Source: Terebella lapidaria (Eukaryota > Annelida > Polychaeta > Terebellida > Terebellidae). From it: a stretch of DNA of 64,000 nucleotides. The notes beneath the pieces were generated by a model. The model had not been told where the DNA came from, searched no databases, and worked only from the letters and a program-made list of their open reading frames with translations. This document shows positions 23,480-35,939 of the stretch, piece by piece (position 1 is the first letter of the stretch; each line of letters starts with the position of its first letter). Location of the stretch: contig OX424568.1 of the NCBI GenBank assembly GCA_949152475.1, positions 22,667,667 to 22,731,666 of the forward strand, given 5' to 3'. The translations under genes and the position numbers were made by a program.

Positions 23480-25420
23480 AATCAGTTACACTTCCCAGCG
23501 TTCCCAGCTACTTTACACCAAGCGGCTCTACTTCAGCACCAGATTACATCAGGGTGAACACAACTGATTTTCCAGTTTCGGCACGTGAGCATAGCATGAT
23601 AGCTTGTAAAGTGAAGTTGTAAAGTGAGTTGCTTGTCTCTGGTTCAGTGAATGTAGAGGAATTTAAATTTATCTAAAATTTCATTTTCAAAGGAAATCAC
23701 ACATACTAGTCCGTTTAAATTACCCGAATTTAAAGCTGAGAGCAACCACACCAACTGTAATATTTAACTTGCTTATTTTCTTATTTTCAAATAATATTTG
23801 AGAATGAACGCTCAACCATTCATAGAAAAAGTAACCTCATTAGGAGGTGGTGGGATATAGCTACAAAAGCCCATTAACAGCATCGGGATACACAGGGTTC
23901 ATCAAAACAAACATTTTCTAGGATGTTTATATTCAAACGTGATCACATTGGCCACATTTATCAATTTGTCTAGACGGGCATTTCGAATTCGACTTGGCAC
24001 TGCTATTTGTGCTTGTAACTTCCTTTGATGTCTGCAGTTGTAAAATGGGGTTCCATGCTGTGTCGCAAAGTGGATTCACAAGAAACAGCATGACACAGAA
24101 AAATATCTCTCTGTGGCGGATGTTTTCGTGATGGGAAGACGTATACTTTACCTAAAGTTTTCAGCTAGTGTCATATAGTATGTATGAGACAAAAGGCAAA
24201 ATACATGTAATTCATTTGATACTCTAATTCAGTGTAACTGTCACTAATTCGTGGAGACTATATCATGAAGCTACTTCCTATAGGTCATCTGGTGCTATAT
24301 AATATGCAGAGAGGATTTCCTGCATGACTTCAAATTTTGATCAATCAAACGTGTAACAGATTTCCATGTGCTGTCAACTTTCAAAAGAATTCAATAACTC
24401 TCATGGGTGAAAAAATACGTTCTTCGAAAAAGCAGCCATCTTCATGCAATAGAATAATAACATTTTACAGTCTAAATACATCTGACAGCCGGGTCTTATC
24501 GCTGTTTTTCATCTCGCATGATAATTTCTCATTCATATCTTCTGTGAGCGATCAAATCGAATTTATTCAAATGAAGCCTATTTATTTGCACCCTGACATT
24601 TGAACTCTGACTTCTCGGCAAGAGTGAGCGAAAGTTTCTACATCACACACTAATCCATATCTATTATTGCATATATAGCATTCACTGAAAAGTACCTATT
24701 CCGTAGTTATATGCATGTATGTCCGAATATTAATTGTGAACGTACTTTATGTCGGACTGCATTGTATTAGTAACACGGCTGAAGTGAATTGGAAAAAAAA
24801 ACTAAAAAGAGTGTCACAGTCATCTTGAATAAGTTCACCCAGAGACGACGTGCCTGAAACAACTGACATATAATTTATACTGGTTGGTCACATATTGGAT
24901 TGACAGAATGTGCTCAATCTGTAAATAAAATTTAAAAAAACGCACAAGCTCGAAACAGTTCCGAATTCCTGGTGATTATATTTTTTGAAAATAGGACAAT
25001 CCTTCCTTGAAAATTTCTTCAGTTATGTCTATTACTTAATCTAGAGCCTACCCAACGTCACTTCCATTTGGAAATACAGTGAAAGGATACTCATGCCAGC
25101 ACATCTCGTTTTCTGGTCACAATAATTCACTCAAACCTCTGCACATAATACTCGTTCATCTCCTCATATATCACTCAGGTGTAAAGTGAAGTGAACGATA
25201 AACCTTCACGAAATTGATTCACGTTTTCGTGATCGTGAATATCCCAGAAGGTATTGGTAAGTGTATCGTGCTGAATGTGTTGAGGATAGAACAATACGTG
25301 TGTCATGGGGAAATTAAACAAGAATGCTCATTGAATATTCCTCGTGCGTATCGTTATACACCTAAAATTATTGACCTCAATATATGGAACGCAGGCGCCA
25401 GAACGTCAAGTAATTAATTG
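23480..25420. repeat. Second diverged segment with W, S and Z blocks
   Basis: W at 23,495-23,610, S at 23,985-24,200 (ending in ctgcagttgtaaaatggg as at 18,510-18,530), a stretch matching 19,021 and 19,740 at 24,365-24,490, the cgcacaagctcgaaacagtt stretch at 24,940, and Z at 25,130-25,350. The order matches 17,560-20,960, so it is a diverged duplicate of that region. No intact gene. Confidence 0.55.
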
Positions 25421-26389
25421 GACACTTAAGTGCACATCATAGTCAAATATGACCACCGTCTGTCATAGTAAATGTCATCTAATATAATTTACTTTCAACA
25501 CATGCATAGATTTTGTATGAGGCTACATTCCAAGGTCATAACATTTCATAAATAATGAAGTGCAAGTGCAACAAAAATGAAGGATATACCTAGCTTTTTA
25601 TCACATGCAATGCTGACCACCCATGGAGAAGATCTGTTCAATAGGTCCATGAATGCAACGATTGAATACATAATACAACATGGATTGATACAAACAACGC
25701 ACTTGAATAATGATTCAAGAGCATCTGATTTGGTTCATTTGTTCAAATGCTGACCATAACACATATGTCTTGCACACTCGAAATCTGTCCTGTCAGTGGT
25801 AATGTACTAAATACAAAAATGAAACCAACATACAGAGACATATAAAGTAATTAACTTCAAAAAGCTTCAAGTTCAAGTAATGAAATGTTGAGGAGTTTTT
25901 ATTCACAATATGAATAATTTGAATATATGCCATATTTTGACATACTTCTTCCGAAAACATATGCCCATCTTGAATTCACCGTTTCGGTTGGTGGACATGA
26001 CTAGTTTTCTCTCCCAGTATTTGGCAGGGATCCATCACCAATGCCCAGACTTGGGAGGTTGGTTTCGAGTGATATTCCACCACTAACTGAAAAAACATCA
26101 ATCATATGTTGACAGTCGCTGTCGGTAGCACTTATTCAATGTTTCAGGTGCAGTTATCTTGCTTTTTTATTCTTATACATGTTTATTTACGTGTGACCGC
26201 TTATCCACTCGTGGAATGAGCCTGAGTGGATTCTGTGATGTACTTGTGAACACAGTCTTTTTTCTTGTGCAATATTTCACAAACAACATCCGATTTCACG
26301 GTATTCATCAAAACCGGTAATGTCCCAGGGCTAATTATATTAGAATGTGATATTACATTTACATCAGCCACAGTATGAATTTGTCTAGA
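25421..26389. other. No gene seen
   Basis: AT-rich, without recognised ORF or repeat end. A stretch near 25,970-26,060 (tgaattcaccgtttcggttg ... ggatccatcaccaatgcc) resembles 7,125-7,215, adding to the evidence for old duplications. Confidence 0.35.
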
Positions 26390-26600
26390 CGGGAAATGTG
26401 AATTTCACTTACGATTGTTATTTGTTGGTAATAAATGTATTTGTTTTGTGTCTGCAGTTGAAATTGTTTTGCATATTGTTTTACCAATTGAATTTGAGAG
26501 GGAACCTGGCATGAGTACAGGAAAAAATTCCCCCTGAGGCGGAAGTGTCAGCAGTTGAGACAAATATTTAGAAGGCTGCCGCTGGTAACGTTGCCTTCAA
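26390..26600 (+). repeat. S block copy
   Basis: Full S signature: aatttgtctagacgggaaat, T-rich tract with gtctgcagttgaaat, then caattgaatttgagaggga. Followed by a tgaggcggaagtgt stretch also seen at 3,845 and 7,690. Frame broken. Confidence 0.55.
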
Positions 26601-27059
26601 ACCTTTAAGTGTAAATATGGTGAAGTATTGAATGTGATGTTATATATTGTGGTTCTTTCATTGATGTATCGGGAAGAGATCATGCCTGGGTATGAAGCTT
26701 CCTATCCAACAAAAACATCTCATTTTGATGCACAAGACAATTTGAACTTATCATGTCATGTTTAGGGTACACGCTCACTACAGCATGCTGTACAGGTTTG
26801 TCCATTTCACCCAACATTATTTTAGCGTAAAAAATGTTTTAAGAAGGAAACATTAAGTTCCTGAACGAAATGTGTAGGAGATACTCAAACAGCGGTGCCA
26901 TTGAAGTAGATGTTCGCCAATAAAGACAAACACAGCTACAAGGATAGAATCTACTGCGTTTTCCTGACTTTGTTCCATGATTACACAGAGACTTGGAAGC
27001 CCAGTACAATGACTTGGTGGCCGAGGATGAAAACTACACACACACTGTATCTGTAACAA

Positions 27060-27300
27060 TGAAGTGGCAGGCTAAGTTGTATTATAAGTGATCGAGGAGG
27101 GAAGTCAGCAACTCCACAAACAAATGTTTCCGTTGTTACCTTGACCCACTAGTCATAACAACTATTCTTTGTGCAAATTCGTGGTGACAGATGCTCGCTT
27201 GAGTTAACCAATTGCAGGAGTAATAAATCAAAAGAAAAATCCCCGCCAGGGTATTCCAAAGATATTAATGACGTGGGAGAGGAACAGAAGTTGAGGATGT
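27060..27300 (-). repeat. X block copy
   Basis: Contains aagtcagcaactcc, accttgacccactagtcata and attgcaggagtaa in X order, as at 17,320-17,460. Minus-strand frame is interrupted. Confidence 0.5.
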
Positions 27301-28493
27301 CATGATAATTTTTTTAAACCTCATTTTATCATAGACCTTCAAAAGTATTTCTCTTTCAATTATTAATGACATTGGAATACCGCGGTAGAAGGAGCCCTGG
27401 TTTATAAACGAAGCAGACTTTTTCTTCGAGTTGTATTTGACTGGTGCCAGCTAATGACACCTCATTCGGGAAATTCCGTTCCAAGACGGGTATTTCACCA
27501 ACCATTCGTTTTAATATGTTTCATTTCCATCAGTTCTATTTTTTGATCAACTTGCACTGACATCCTTTGCGATCTTGAAATAGGTATATTAGGATAGTAT
27601 GATATCAACGTACACAAAACAATCATCTGCATACAACAGAGTGATCCAACTTTACTGTTTAAAATTACATCCAAAATTCAGATGTTATTGTCGTATATCA
27701 TTCCAATTATATTTTGTTGTTTAATCTTTCACGGTATAAATGGGTTTGAGCTGTCACAATAAGATGCGATCATTCCATAAGATATTTCAAAATGGAATTT
27801 CTGTACCTATATGTGGCAATCACGAAAAGTAATTTCCAAATTTCAACGGTAAACATCTTTGTACAAATATAGATATATCAGCCTGAAGTGAACATCCGTG
27901 AAAAGAAAACTCCATCCGGGGATGGCGCACCCGAACACCTGATGTATGAATTGTACTAGTCACTGTTCGATTAGTCTCATATGTGCTCAGTCTCATAAAA
28001 TACACAAGGTCACAGCAGTTTCGTACTGTACTGGTGATCGAAGTGGACAATCATTCCTCGAAAAGCTGGTTCCAGTCACTTCCCTTCAGTTCTTGACACT
28101 TTCGATGTTTAGTTCTGTTCAGTTTCGTTAGCTTGAGCCTGTCAAATGTGACTTCTGTTTGAAAGTACACACGCAAACATTTAGCTCTATGTATGTCTTC
28201 TGGTCTCAATGTATTGAAGATCTTCTCCTGAATATACTATCATTCTTGTATTGCAATTGAAGACACCTATGGAGCCCAACATATGTCATAAACCTCGACA
28301 CATAATACTACTACACGTTTATCTCCTCATATATCACAAACTATAAACCATGACGCAACCGGTGGACGGTTTCGTGATCGTGAATTTCCCGGAAGGTATT
28401 GGTAAAATAAATGGTGCTTAATGCTTTGTGTGGAGAACAACGTGTGCTGTGATACTATAAAAATGTGAAATGAAAAAGTGGATGAATGTAAAA
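27301..28493. other. No gene; decayed repeat, with a Z block at 28,270-28,470
   Basis: The Z core (gtgatcgtgaatttcccgga) is at about 28,374. Upstream, segments around 27,900-28,030 match those near 19,940-20,060 and 24,840-24,970 (a gatggcgcacccgaacacctga-type region). No ORF with support. Confidence 0.4.
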
Positions 28494-29648
28494 AATTAGG
28501 CCAAGGGCCGAAGATAGGTTACCGGACAATGTTTAATATTTTAGATGTTAGCCAGGTCACTGGTTGAATTCAAGGTCAAGAGAATATTCAGCATATATAA
28601 CATTAAGCATATATCATGTCCACAGTTGATTGCTAAGCTGTAAATTCAATAATCAGAGAGATATAAGCAATTTTGTGCTGTGGCCTTGAAAATGAAGGGG
28701 CAAAGGTCAAATTCAAGGTCATCAAAATATTCAATGTATATCATTTTCTATATCATGTCCACAATTGATTCCCAAGCCATACAGTCAATAGAGGAGCAAG
28801 ATATGAGCCAGTTTGTCCTTGGACCTTGAAAATGAGGTCAGAGGTCAAATTCAAGGTCATGACAATAATCTGCATATATCATTTCCTATATGTTCATAAT
28901 TGATTGCTAAGCTGTAAAGTCAATAACAAGCGAGATATTAGCCCTTTTGTCCTGTGACCTTGAAAATGAGGTCGAAGGTCGAATTCAAGGTCATCAGAAT
29001 ATTCAGCATATATCATATCCTATATGTCCACAATTGATTCCTAAGCTGTAGAGTCGATAATAAGCGAGATATAAGCCATTTTGTGCTCTGACCTTGAAAC
29101 TGAGGTCAGAGGTCAAATTCAAGGTCACGAGAATATTCAGCATATATCATTTCCTATATGTCCACAATTGATTCCTAGTCTCTAATCTCAATATCAAGTG
29201 AGATACTAGGCATAATGTGTCCCATTATAAAGCATAGGAGAATTTAACATGGGAAAGTCCCATTTGGGCCGAGTTTGGGCCAAAATGGCACACTTCAAGC
29301 GATTCAAGCGCAACGAAATTTGTAGACATCATAGGAGTACATATGAGGAGTGTTATGTATCAAAAAAAAAAAAGTTACTGAACAGATTTTGAGAAAATGC
29401 CCACCAAAGTCCAAAATCAGGCATTTTTCGTCGAAAACGGCCGCCATTTTGAAAAAAATGCGAAAATCAAAAAACTAAAAAATACCTCCTTCTTGAATTA
29501 TTTTTAAGTATTTTTGTGCAAAATTTCAGAAGAATTCGCCCCTAAACAAAAAAGATAAAAATGTGGACGACAACGACGACGACGGACGACAGACGACGGA
29601 TGCAACGCCATGCCAATAGGTTATCGGACCATAGGTCCGGTAACCTAA
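28494..29648 (+). mobile_element. Palindrome-ended repeat element I
   Basis: Begins TTAGGCCAAGGGCC then aggttaccgg, and ends in a near-perfect palindrome made of AGGTTATCGGACC, ATA and GGTCCGGTAACCT. The first half is a tandem array of four to five units of 131-139 bp, each with gattcctaagctgtaaagtc-like and caaattcaaggtca stretches. The second half holds a tggcggccattttgaaaa-like stretch and a GACGAC-rich tract. No ORF. An inverted relative is at 31,530-32,834. Confidence 0.75.
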
Positions 29649-31079
29649 AAAAAGGGAAGGAATCGATTATTTCCAAATATATTTATTGATAAATTCCTGG
29701 CGTATATGGTTTTCATGATAAACCCACTGTAATCAGAATTCACCTTTGATGTCACACTGTCGTTTGTTTCCTTCATTACTTCTCAGGTCTTTTACTTTCC
29801 AGTCTGTGTTACTTTCTCTCAGTTGTTCTCAACACTAAACGTTGCATACAATTAATTGGATTAGTCCTTTCCGCTACCTTGTGTTACCTGGTGGTGGAAA
29901 GAAAATAGCAAAACAAACTCAGAGCAATCTTTTCAAGGCAATGTTACTGACTTTTGATAACGACAAAGCATAACAAAACCCTTGGGATAGAGCCACCAAA
30001 GTAAGTTACATGTATTAAATATAAACAAGTACGAAGCGTAATTCAAATTCTTCTCAGATCCTTGTGAGTATAAAACAATTCACACAGATTTATCTTCAAT
30101 TCATGGGGCTATAGGACTGTTTTCTTATCGGTTCGGTGAAGCGATTTCCGACGATCTCTTTGGCAATATTATTCTCGTCTTAGGTGAACATAAACAGACA
30201 AGTAACCTACAGTGGAGAGAATTATTTTTGTGGCCAGCGGAAATATGTTGGGATGGGGAAGTGATCAATAACCTTAATTTAATGGATTAAATTGCTCATT
30301 ATTCTCCATATAATAAACACAGAAGAACATTTCTATAGATCAATGGTTTTAATGTTGCCCATACATTGTTTTCGATCAAATTGATAGTTCATGGCGTCTA
30401 TTTTGGTGTAAGAACCAGACTGTTTTATCACACTTATCACCTTTATGTCGGAAACAATAAAGTTATCATTCGTAATTGTTCTGTCAACATCAGAAATTTA
30501 GCTCAATATTTTTGTTGCTCTAATGTGTGCGTATGTGTTACGGTAATACATCCAAAAATATCGCAAAGCTCTCATAATATTTGCATTTATTCACAAGATC
30601 AAATTGTAAACCTCATTGGAACATTCAGGAATATTATTTTTGAAAGTGTTGTGATCCTTTTTGTTGAGATTACTATAATGTAGCAGGACCGGGCCGCCCA
30701 TGCCTACCCTCCGTGGCTCTCTTTTTACCCAAACTTAGAAGACCAGCGCGACGCGCAAGCCAATAAGCTGTTCAACCTTGACCTCCCAATAGGTGAGTTA
30801 ATTCAACCACTTCCCAATCTGAACGACCGTCCATGTGTTCTCAACATTGTTCAGAAAGAAATATGTAGACAATTAATAGCATTGCTCCCTTCCGCTACAA
30901 AGTTTTTGAACAGGAAAAAATCATATGACGTGAATGCAAAGAAAGCAGTTTCCCCTCAGGGGATAGTTACTGACTTTTGATAAACACGAAGTCTCCTTTT
31001 TCAACATTTACAGGGAACTTTATCATATATAATAAAACCCTCGGGATTGACCATTAGGCAGACTATCCATACTCGTGTG
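29649..31079. repeat. Decayed copies of the repeat found in the GPCR units
   Basis: Stretches near 29,780-30,190 and 30,780-31,075 match the region 58,700-59,230 beside the third GPCR, for example tgttctcaaca, ataaaaccctcgggattgacc and ttcaattcatggggctatag. No gene. The 105-codon ORF at 30,366-30,683 has no motif. Confidence 0.5.
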
Positions 31080-31081
31080 TA

Positions 31082-33057
31082 CCAAGGTTTCCCGTAATAT
31101 GGCCCACCTGATATATGGTCCATGGGCCATCTTTCGGGAGAAAATCCCAAAAGATGGCCCATGGGCCATAATTCGGATTTATTTTTTTCTTAAATTTTGG
31201 GTGATATTATTTTTCTCTCATTCATCGTATTTGGATGAAAATGTGAACGATTATCGGAAAACAATTTAGTCATGTGATGTAATGAATAGTTGTCAAAATT
31301 AGCTAATGAGTTTCAAATTTTAAGTACAAATATTCTTAAAACTCAACACAAAGTTGTATTTCGACAACGTACGGTTGACGACATTAAGTTTCTGTAAATG
31401 CCGGCACTGTAGCTTTTGCTTTTTGTCTCACAGAAAACATGATAATTTCAAGCTATTTTCGACTTGAGTACAGTATATCGAGGTATGTTCCATAGTCTAC
31501 ATGTAGAGGCAGCGATACACAATTTTTAGGTTACCGGACCTATGGTCCGATAACCTATTGGCATGGCGTTGCGTCCGTCGTCCGGCGTCCGTCGTCCGTC
31601 CGTCCGTCGTCCGTCCGTTCACATTTTTATCTTTAAAGTATATGGTCCGATCTTTCTGAAATTTTGCACAAAAATACCTAAAAATATTTCCAGGAAAGGT
31701 TTTTTTTAGTTTTCTGATTTCCGCATTTTTTTCAAAATGGCGGCCATTTTCGACGAAAAATGCCTGATTTTGGACTTTGGCAGCCATTCTCTCAAAATCT
31801 GTTCAGTAACTTTTTTTCTTTTTGATACATAACACTCCTCATACGTACCCCTGTGACATGTATAAATTTCGTTGCGCTTGAATCGCTCGTAGTGGGCCAT
31901 TTTGGCCCAAACTCGGCCCAAAGGGGACTTTCCCATGTTAAATTCTCGTATGCTTTATAATGGAACACATTAAGCCTAATATCTCACTTAATATTGAGAT
32001 TAGAGACTAGGAATCAATTGTGGACATATAGGAAATGATGTATGCTGAATATTCTCATGACCTTGAATTTGACCTCTGACCTCGGTTTCAAGGTCAGAGC
32101 ACAAAATGTCTAATATCTTGCTTATTATCGACTTTAAAGCTTAGGAATCAATTGTGGACATATAGGAAATGATAAATGCCGAATATTCTGATGACCTTGA
32201 ATTTGACCTTTGACCTCATTTTCAAGGTCACAGGACAAAATGGCTAATATCTCACTTATTATCGATTTTACAGCTAAGGGATCAATTGTGGACATATAGG
32301 AAATGATATATGCTGAATATTATCATGACCTTGAATTTGACCTCTGACCTCATTTTCAGGATCACCAGACAAAATGGCTAATATCTCGCTTATTATCGAC
32401 TTTACAGCTTAGTAATCAATTGTGAACATATAGAAAATGATATATTCTGAACATTGTCATGACCTTGAACTTCACCTTTGACCAATTTTCAAGGTCACAG
32501 GACAAAATGGCTATTAGCTCGCTTATTATTGACTTTAGAGCTTAGGAATCAATTATGAACGTATAGGAAATGATCTAAGCTGAATATTGCTATGACCTTG
32601 AATTCGACCTTTGACCTCATTTTCAAGGTCACAAGACATAATGGCTAATATCTCGCTTATTATTGACTTTACAGCTTAAGAATCAGTTGTGGACATACTA
32701 ATATGACATATGCCGAATATTATCGTGTCCTTGAATTGACCAATGACTTTATTTTCAAGGTCACAGGACAAACTAATAATATCTAAAATATGTATAGTCC
32801 GGTAACCTTTCTTAGCCCTTGGGCTAATTTTTCTCTGTCGGTGTGATTTATTTCTGTGTTGCCTGGTGTATAGGCCTATCCGGTACATGCATGCATCTCA
32901 TAACTAAACATAAAGAACCCATATATTCAGTATTTCGCCGATGTGGAAAAACGTCTTCCGAAAGATCGCCCATGGGCCATAATTCGGATTCGAATTGTAT
33001 TTGGTGAGATGCCATTTTCCGAAAGATCGCCCATGGCCATATTACGAAAAACACCGG
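31082..33057. mobile_element. Foldback element with TA target duplication
   Basis: Ends are inverted: CCAAGGTTTCCCGTAATATGG on the left and, on the right strand, CCGGTGTTTTTCGTAATATGG. Each end is followed inside by ATGGCCCATGGGC(C/G)ATCTTTCGG-type palindromes. TA lies on both sides (31,080-31,081 and 33,058-33,059), as for Tc1/mariner-type insertions. The homologous uninterrupted target appears near 59,215-59,245. It carries element II nested inside and no transposase of its own. Confidence 0.7.
31530..32834 (-). mobile_element. Palindrome-ended repeat element II (nested, inverted)
   Basis: Reverse-orientation relative of the element at 28,494-29,648. The palindromic end is at 31,531-31,560, followed by a gtccgtcgtccg tract, then about six units of 130-138 bp, ending at the ccggtaacctttcttagccc end near 32,810-32,834. 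An AATTTTT stretch flanks both sides, a possible 7-bp target duplication. Two extra internal units compared with element I. Confidence 0.75.
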
Positions 33058-33059
33058 TA

Positions 33060-33780
33060 TTCTGCTGGTTAGAACCATATTATCACCATCTTTTCCCGTC
33101 TCGATGACGCATTGTAGTTTTCTCCCGCATTATAAAGTAAACAGCTGTAGTTGTCCCTTAATAGCGTTGTTCTCCTCAAGCATTTCATCAATGATTCTCT
33201 TCTCTTGGCAATTTCATTGAACAGTTCGCCCATCAGTCACGGGGTGTTTGGGTTTCCTGTCGTTAACACTTCCCAGTATTCCCTTTGTAATTCATACAAA
33301 GCAGCTTCAATACCAGATTAAACCGGGGTAAGTATAGTTGATTTCCAACATTTGGTATGTAGACATAGCTAAGAAAGTGAGTTATTGACGCGTGAATCAG
33401 TACGGGGAGAGAAATTCAACTATTCCCAAGATTTTGTTTTTATGCAAAAACAAAATGCAAAAACAAAATTGTGTATACCAAGAATATTATTCAGATTCAA
33501 CGTTTGTGATTAGGTACCTGTAGTGCTTGTCATGTATCTATTCCAGTGTGTTTAATGCTGGTTTCTTAATTAGTTTCATAGGTTATTGGGCAGTTGTATG
33601 CCGATCCCATCAGGTGTGCAGTAGAAAAACTACCTGATGACGCCAATGTGTCTTTTGATAGAGTATTTGGATAAGATAATTAGTCCGGCTTCGTTTCTTT
33701 TGCAAAATGTTGTATTTCACGTCTGCTATTGACATCATCAAAATCTAGTTGTATTGGTGGTAATAGATTGATACTTACAT
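33060..33780. repeat. W and T blocks and the GPCR-unit repeat
   Basis: 33,075-33,380 matches 59,255-59,530 (tctcgatga.gca.tg.agtttt ... cccatcagtcacgg ... caataccagat). A T block follows at 33,590-33,780 on the plus strand. This directly links the repeat mosaic of the first half to the GPCR units. No gene. Confidence 0.6.
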
Positions 33781-35009
33781 TATAGCCTTTATAACATTTG
33801 AAATATTCCTTTCATGTACATACGCTTCATGTAGACTTTCTATTGAATAGAGCATAGAGCTTTTTTTACTAACAGTAAGCTTAAATGTTTTCTGGATAAT
33901 ATTTTGCTGTGGAGATATGTGTAAAGTCACGTCGTGTTTGTGTGTAGCAGCAACGCGGCTTGTGTTTGATTGTTTATTAAAAAGGTCACAAACCGACCCT
34001 GCAATCAATAAATTGATATTAAAATATTGCAAATACATATGTACAATCACATAGCATATAGAACTAATATGTACAACTGGGAATATATAGGATTATATCC
34101 AGACTGATTATCCCACAACCTTTTAATGCATTGGATAATATAACATATTTACACAGAATACTAACAGATACACCTAGCAGTACACTACCTCTAAATCTAA
34201 CTTCTAAGCCCTTAATCTATCACTTACCCTATTGTTTGATAGGGACAAATACCTAGCTGGTATGTATGGAGTGACAGCTCTCAGCAGCTCCTGAACCAAA
34301 CCAATAAATAATAGCAATTAAATCATGAAATACCACATTTGAATCAAGGCACAACACTATACCAAATTTACTAAGTTTTAACTTGAACAGAACAGGTAAG
34401 TATACACAAGCAGAAATCATGAAGTATATACATTTTGTGAACCATTTAACCAGAGATAACATAATAACAATATTATTCCCAAGTTATCTTTATACCACTG
34501 AAGAACAAAGACAATTCCCACCCTGAGGTATCCAAATTAATAAATTGTCATCAGAGTGACTCATATTGTACCATCCAGGGATATTGGAGGGAAATTGTTA
34601 GTAAAGTACACTCACCTTGTTTGGGAACAAAGCTGACTCCAACTAAACAGTATGGTGTTCGATGTGTGTCCACCAACAACTTATTTGAAAATGGCTACTG
34701 GTGAAAAATTACCTTTAGTCACCTGACTCAAATCCCCAAAATGAGGCTGTCCAGTTGATCAGGCTGGTCAGTAGGGAGTTTCATGTTTACATTATGATAC
34801 TATAATGATACTATAAGAACTTACCCCTTGGTTGCACTATGACATACATTCATCATAAAGCACTCATACTCACCACATATGTCTGTGTTACATATGCAAT
34901 CCCAAAGAACATTCACAGTTCCTAATAGCCCCATATATGGATGCTGCAAGAGGACGCGGCAGGATTCTTGAAAATATATAATATACATTCTGCTCTCGAT
35001 TTATTGATG
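33781..35009. other. No gene seen
   Basis: AT-rich with no block matches that I can place. ORFs of 91 and 69 codons on the minus strand carry no motif. Confidence 0.4.
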
Positions 35010-35880
35010 TAAGTATCAATCTACTACCACCAATACAGTCAGATTTTGAAGATGCCAATAACGAACGCAAAATAAAACATTTTGCAATAGAAACAAAGCC
35101 CGACCAAATAGTTTATCCAAAGACACTGGCGTGATCTATCACGTCCTGAATATTCTATCGTTCTTGTTTTGAAAGTAAGGACACTTATGAAGCCCAACAT
35201 ATGTCGTAAAACTCAGCACATAATGCACCTTTATCTCCTCATAAATATCAGTCAGGGATGGAGTAGAGCAAACGATAAACTGCCACAAAATTGGTGGACG
35301 CTTCGGTGATCGTGAATATCCCGGAGGGTATTTGTAAAGCAGGTGGCGCTAAATGCTTTGTATGTGTTACGTTGACTTCCACACGTAGTTGGAGTCAACG
35401 TGTGCTGCGAGAATATACAAAACATGAAGCTTCCCAAAGATTTTTATTGTTGGATTCCTGGTGCGTTTCGCTTTCATGATAAACCTACTGTACAGACCAT
35501 ACACCTATTTATCCAGTCTCAGAATGGACAGTATGTGTGGTGTATTTTAAGTATATATTTTCATTCATAAACTGCCCTTCGGGCCTCGGCCTTTTAAGAT
35601 CTTCCAATGGAGAATTACTCGTACTTTCTCTATTACATAATGTACTATATGGATTGCTTCCACGTGTGTTCAAAATTTACTTGGGGCGTTGGGTATCTTA
35701 AATGGGTAATGAAGTACACATCATACTCAAATATAGCCATCTGTCATAAATGCCACCCAGCAATAATGGCTACTATCAATACATTGAAATATTTTGTATC
35801 GTACAGCGGTCCGAGTTTTAAAACTTTGTAAAATATTACAACAAATGTCGACATAATGTCGAAATATCGCCTGAAACTGG
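35010..35880. repeat. T and Z blocks
   Basis: A minus-strand T block at 35,010-35,130 (gtaagtatcaatctactacc ...) and a Z block at 35,185-35,430 (core gtgatcgtgaatatcccgga). From 35,430 to 35,880 nothing is recognised. Confidence 0.55.
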
Positions 35881-35939
35881 GTGACACCAGGAAACAAGTT
35901 TGCAAGAAAATGTTCCTGGCAACACTTGCTATTAGGGAG

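Noticed and set aside
28494-32834. A CRISPR-like or satellite array because of regularly spaced repeats.
   Set aside because: Units are 130-139 bp, diverged and without spacer/repeat alternation; they are internal tandem repeats of an animal repeat element.
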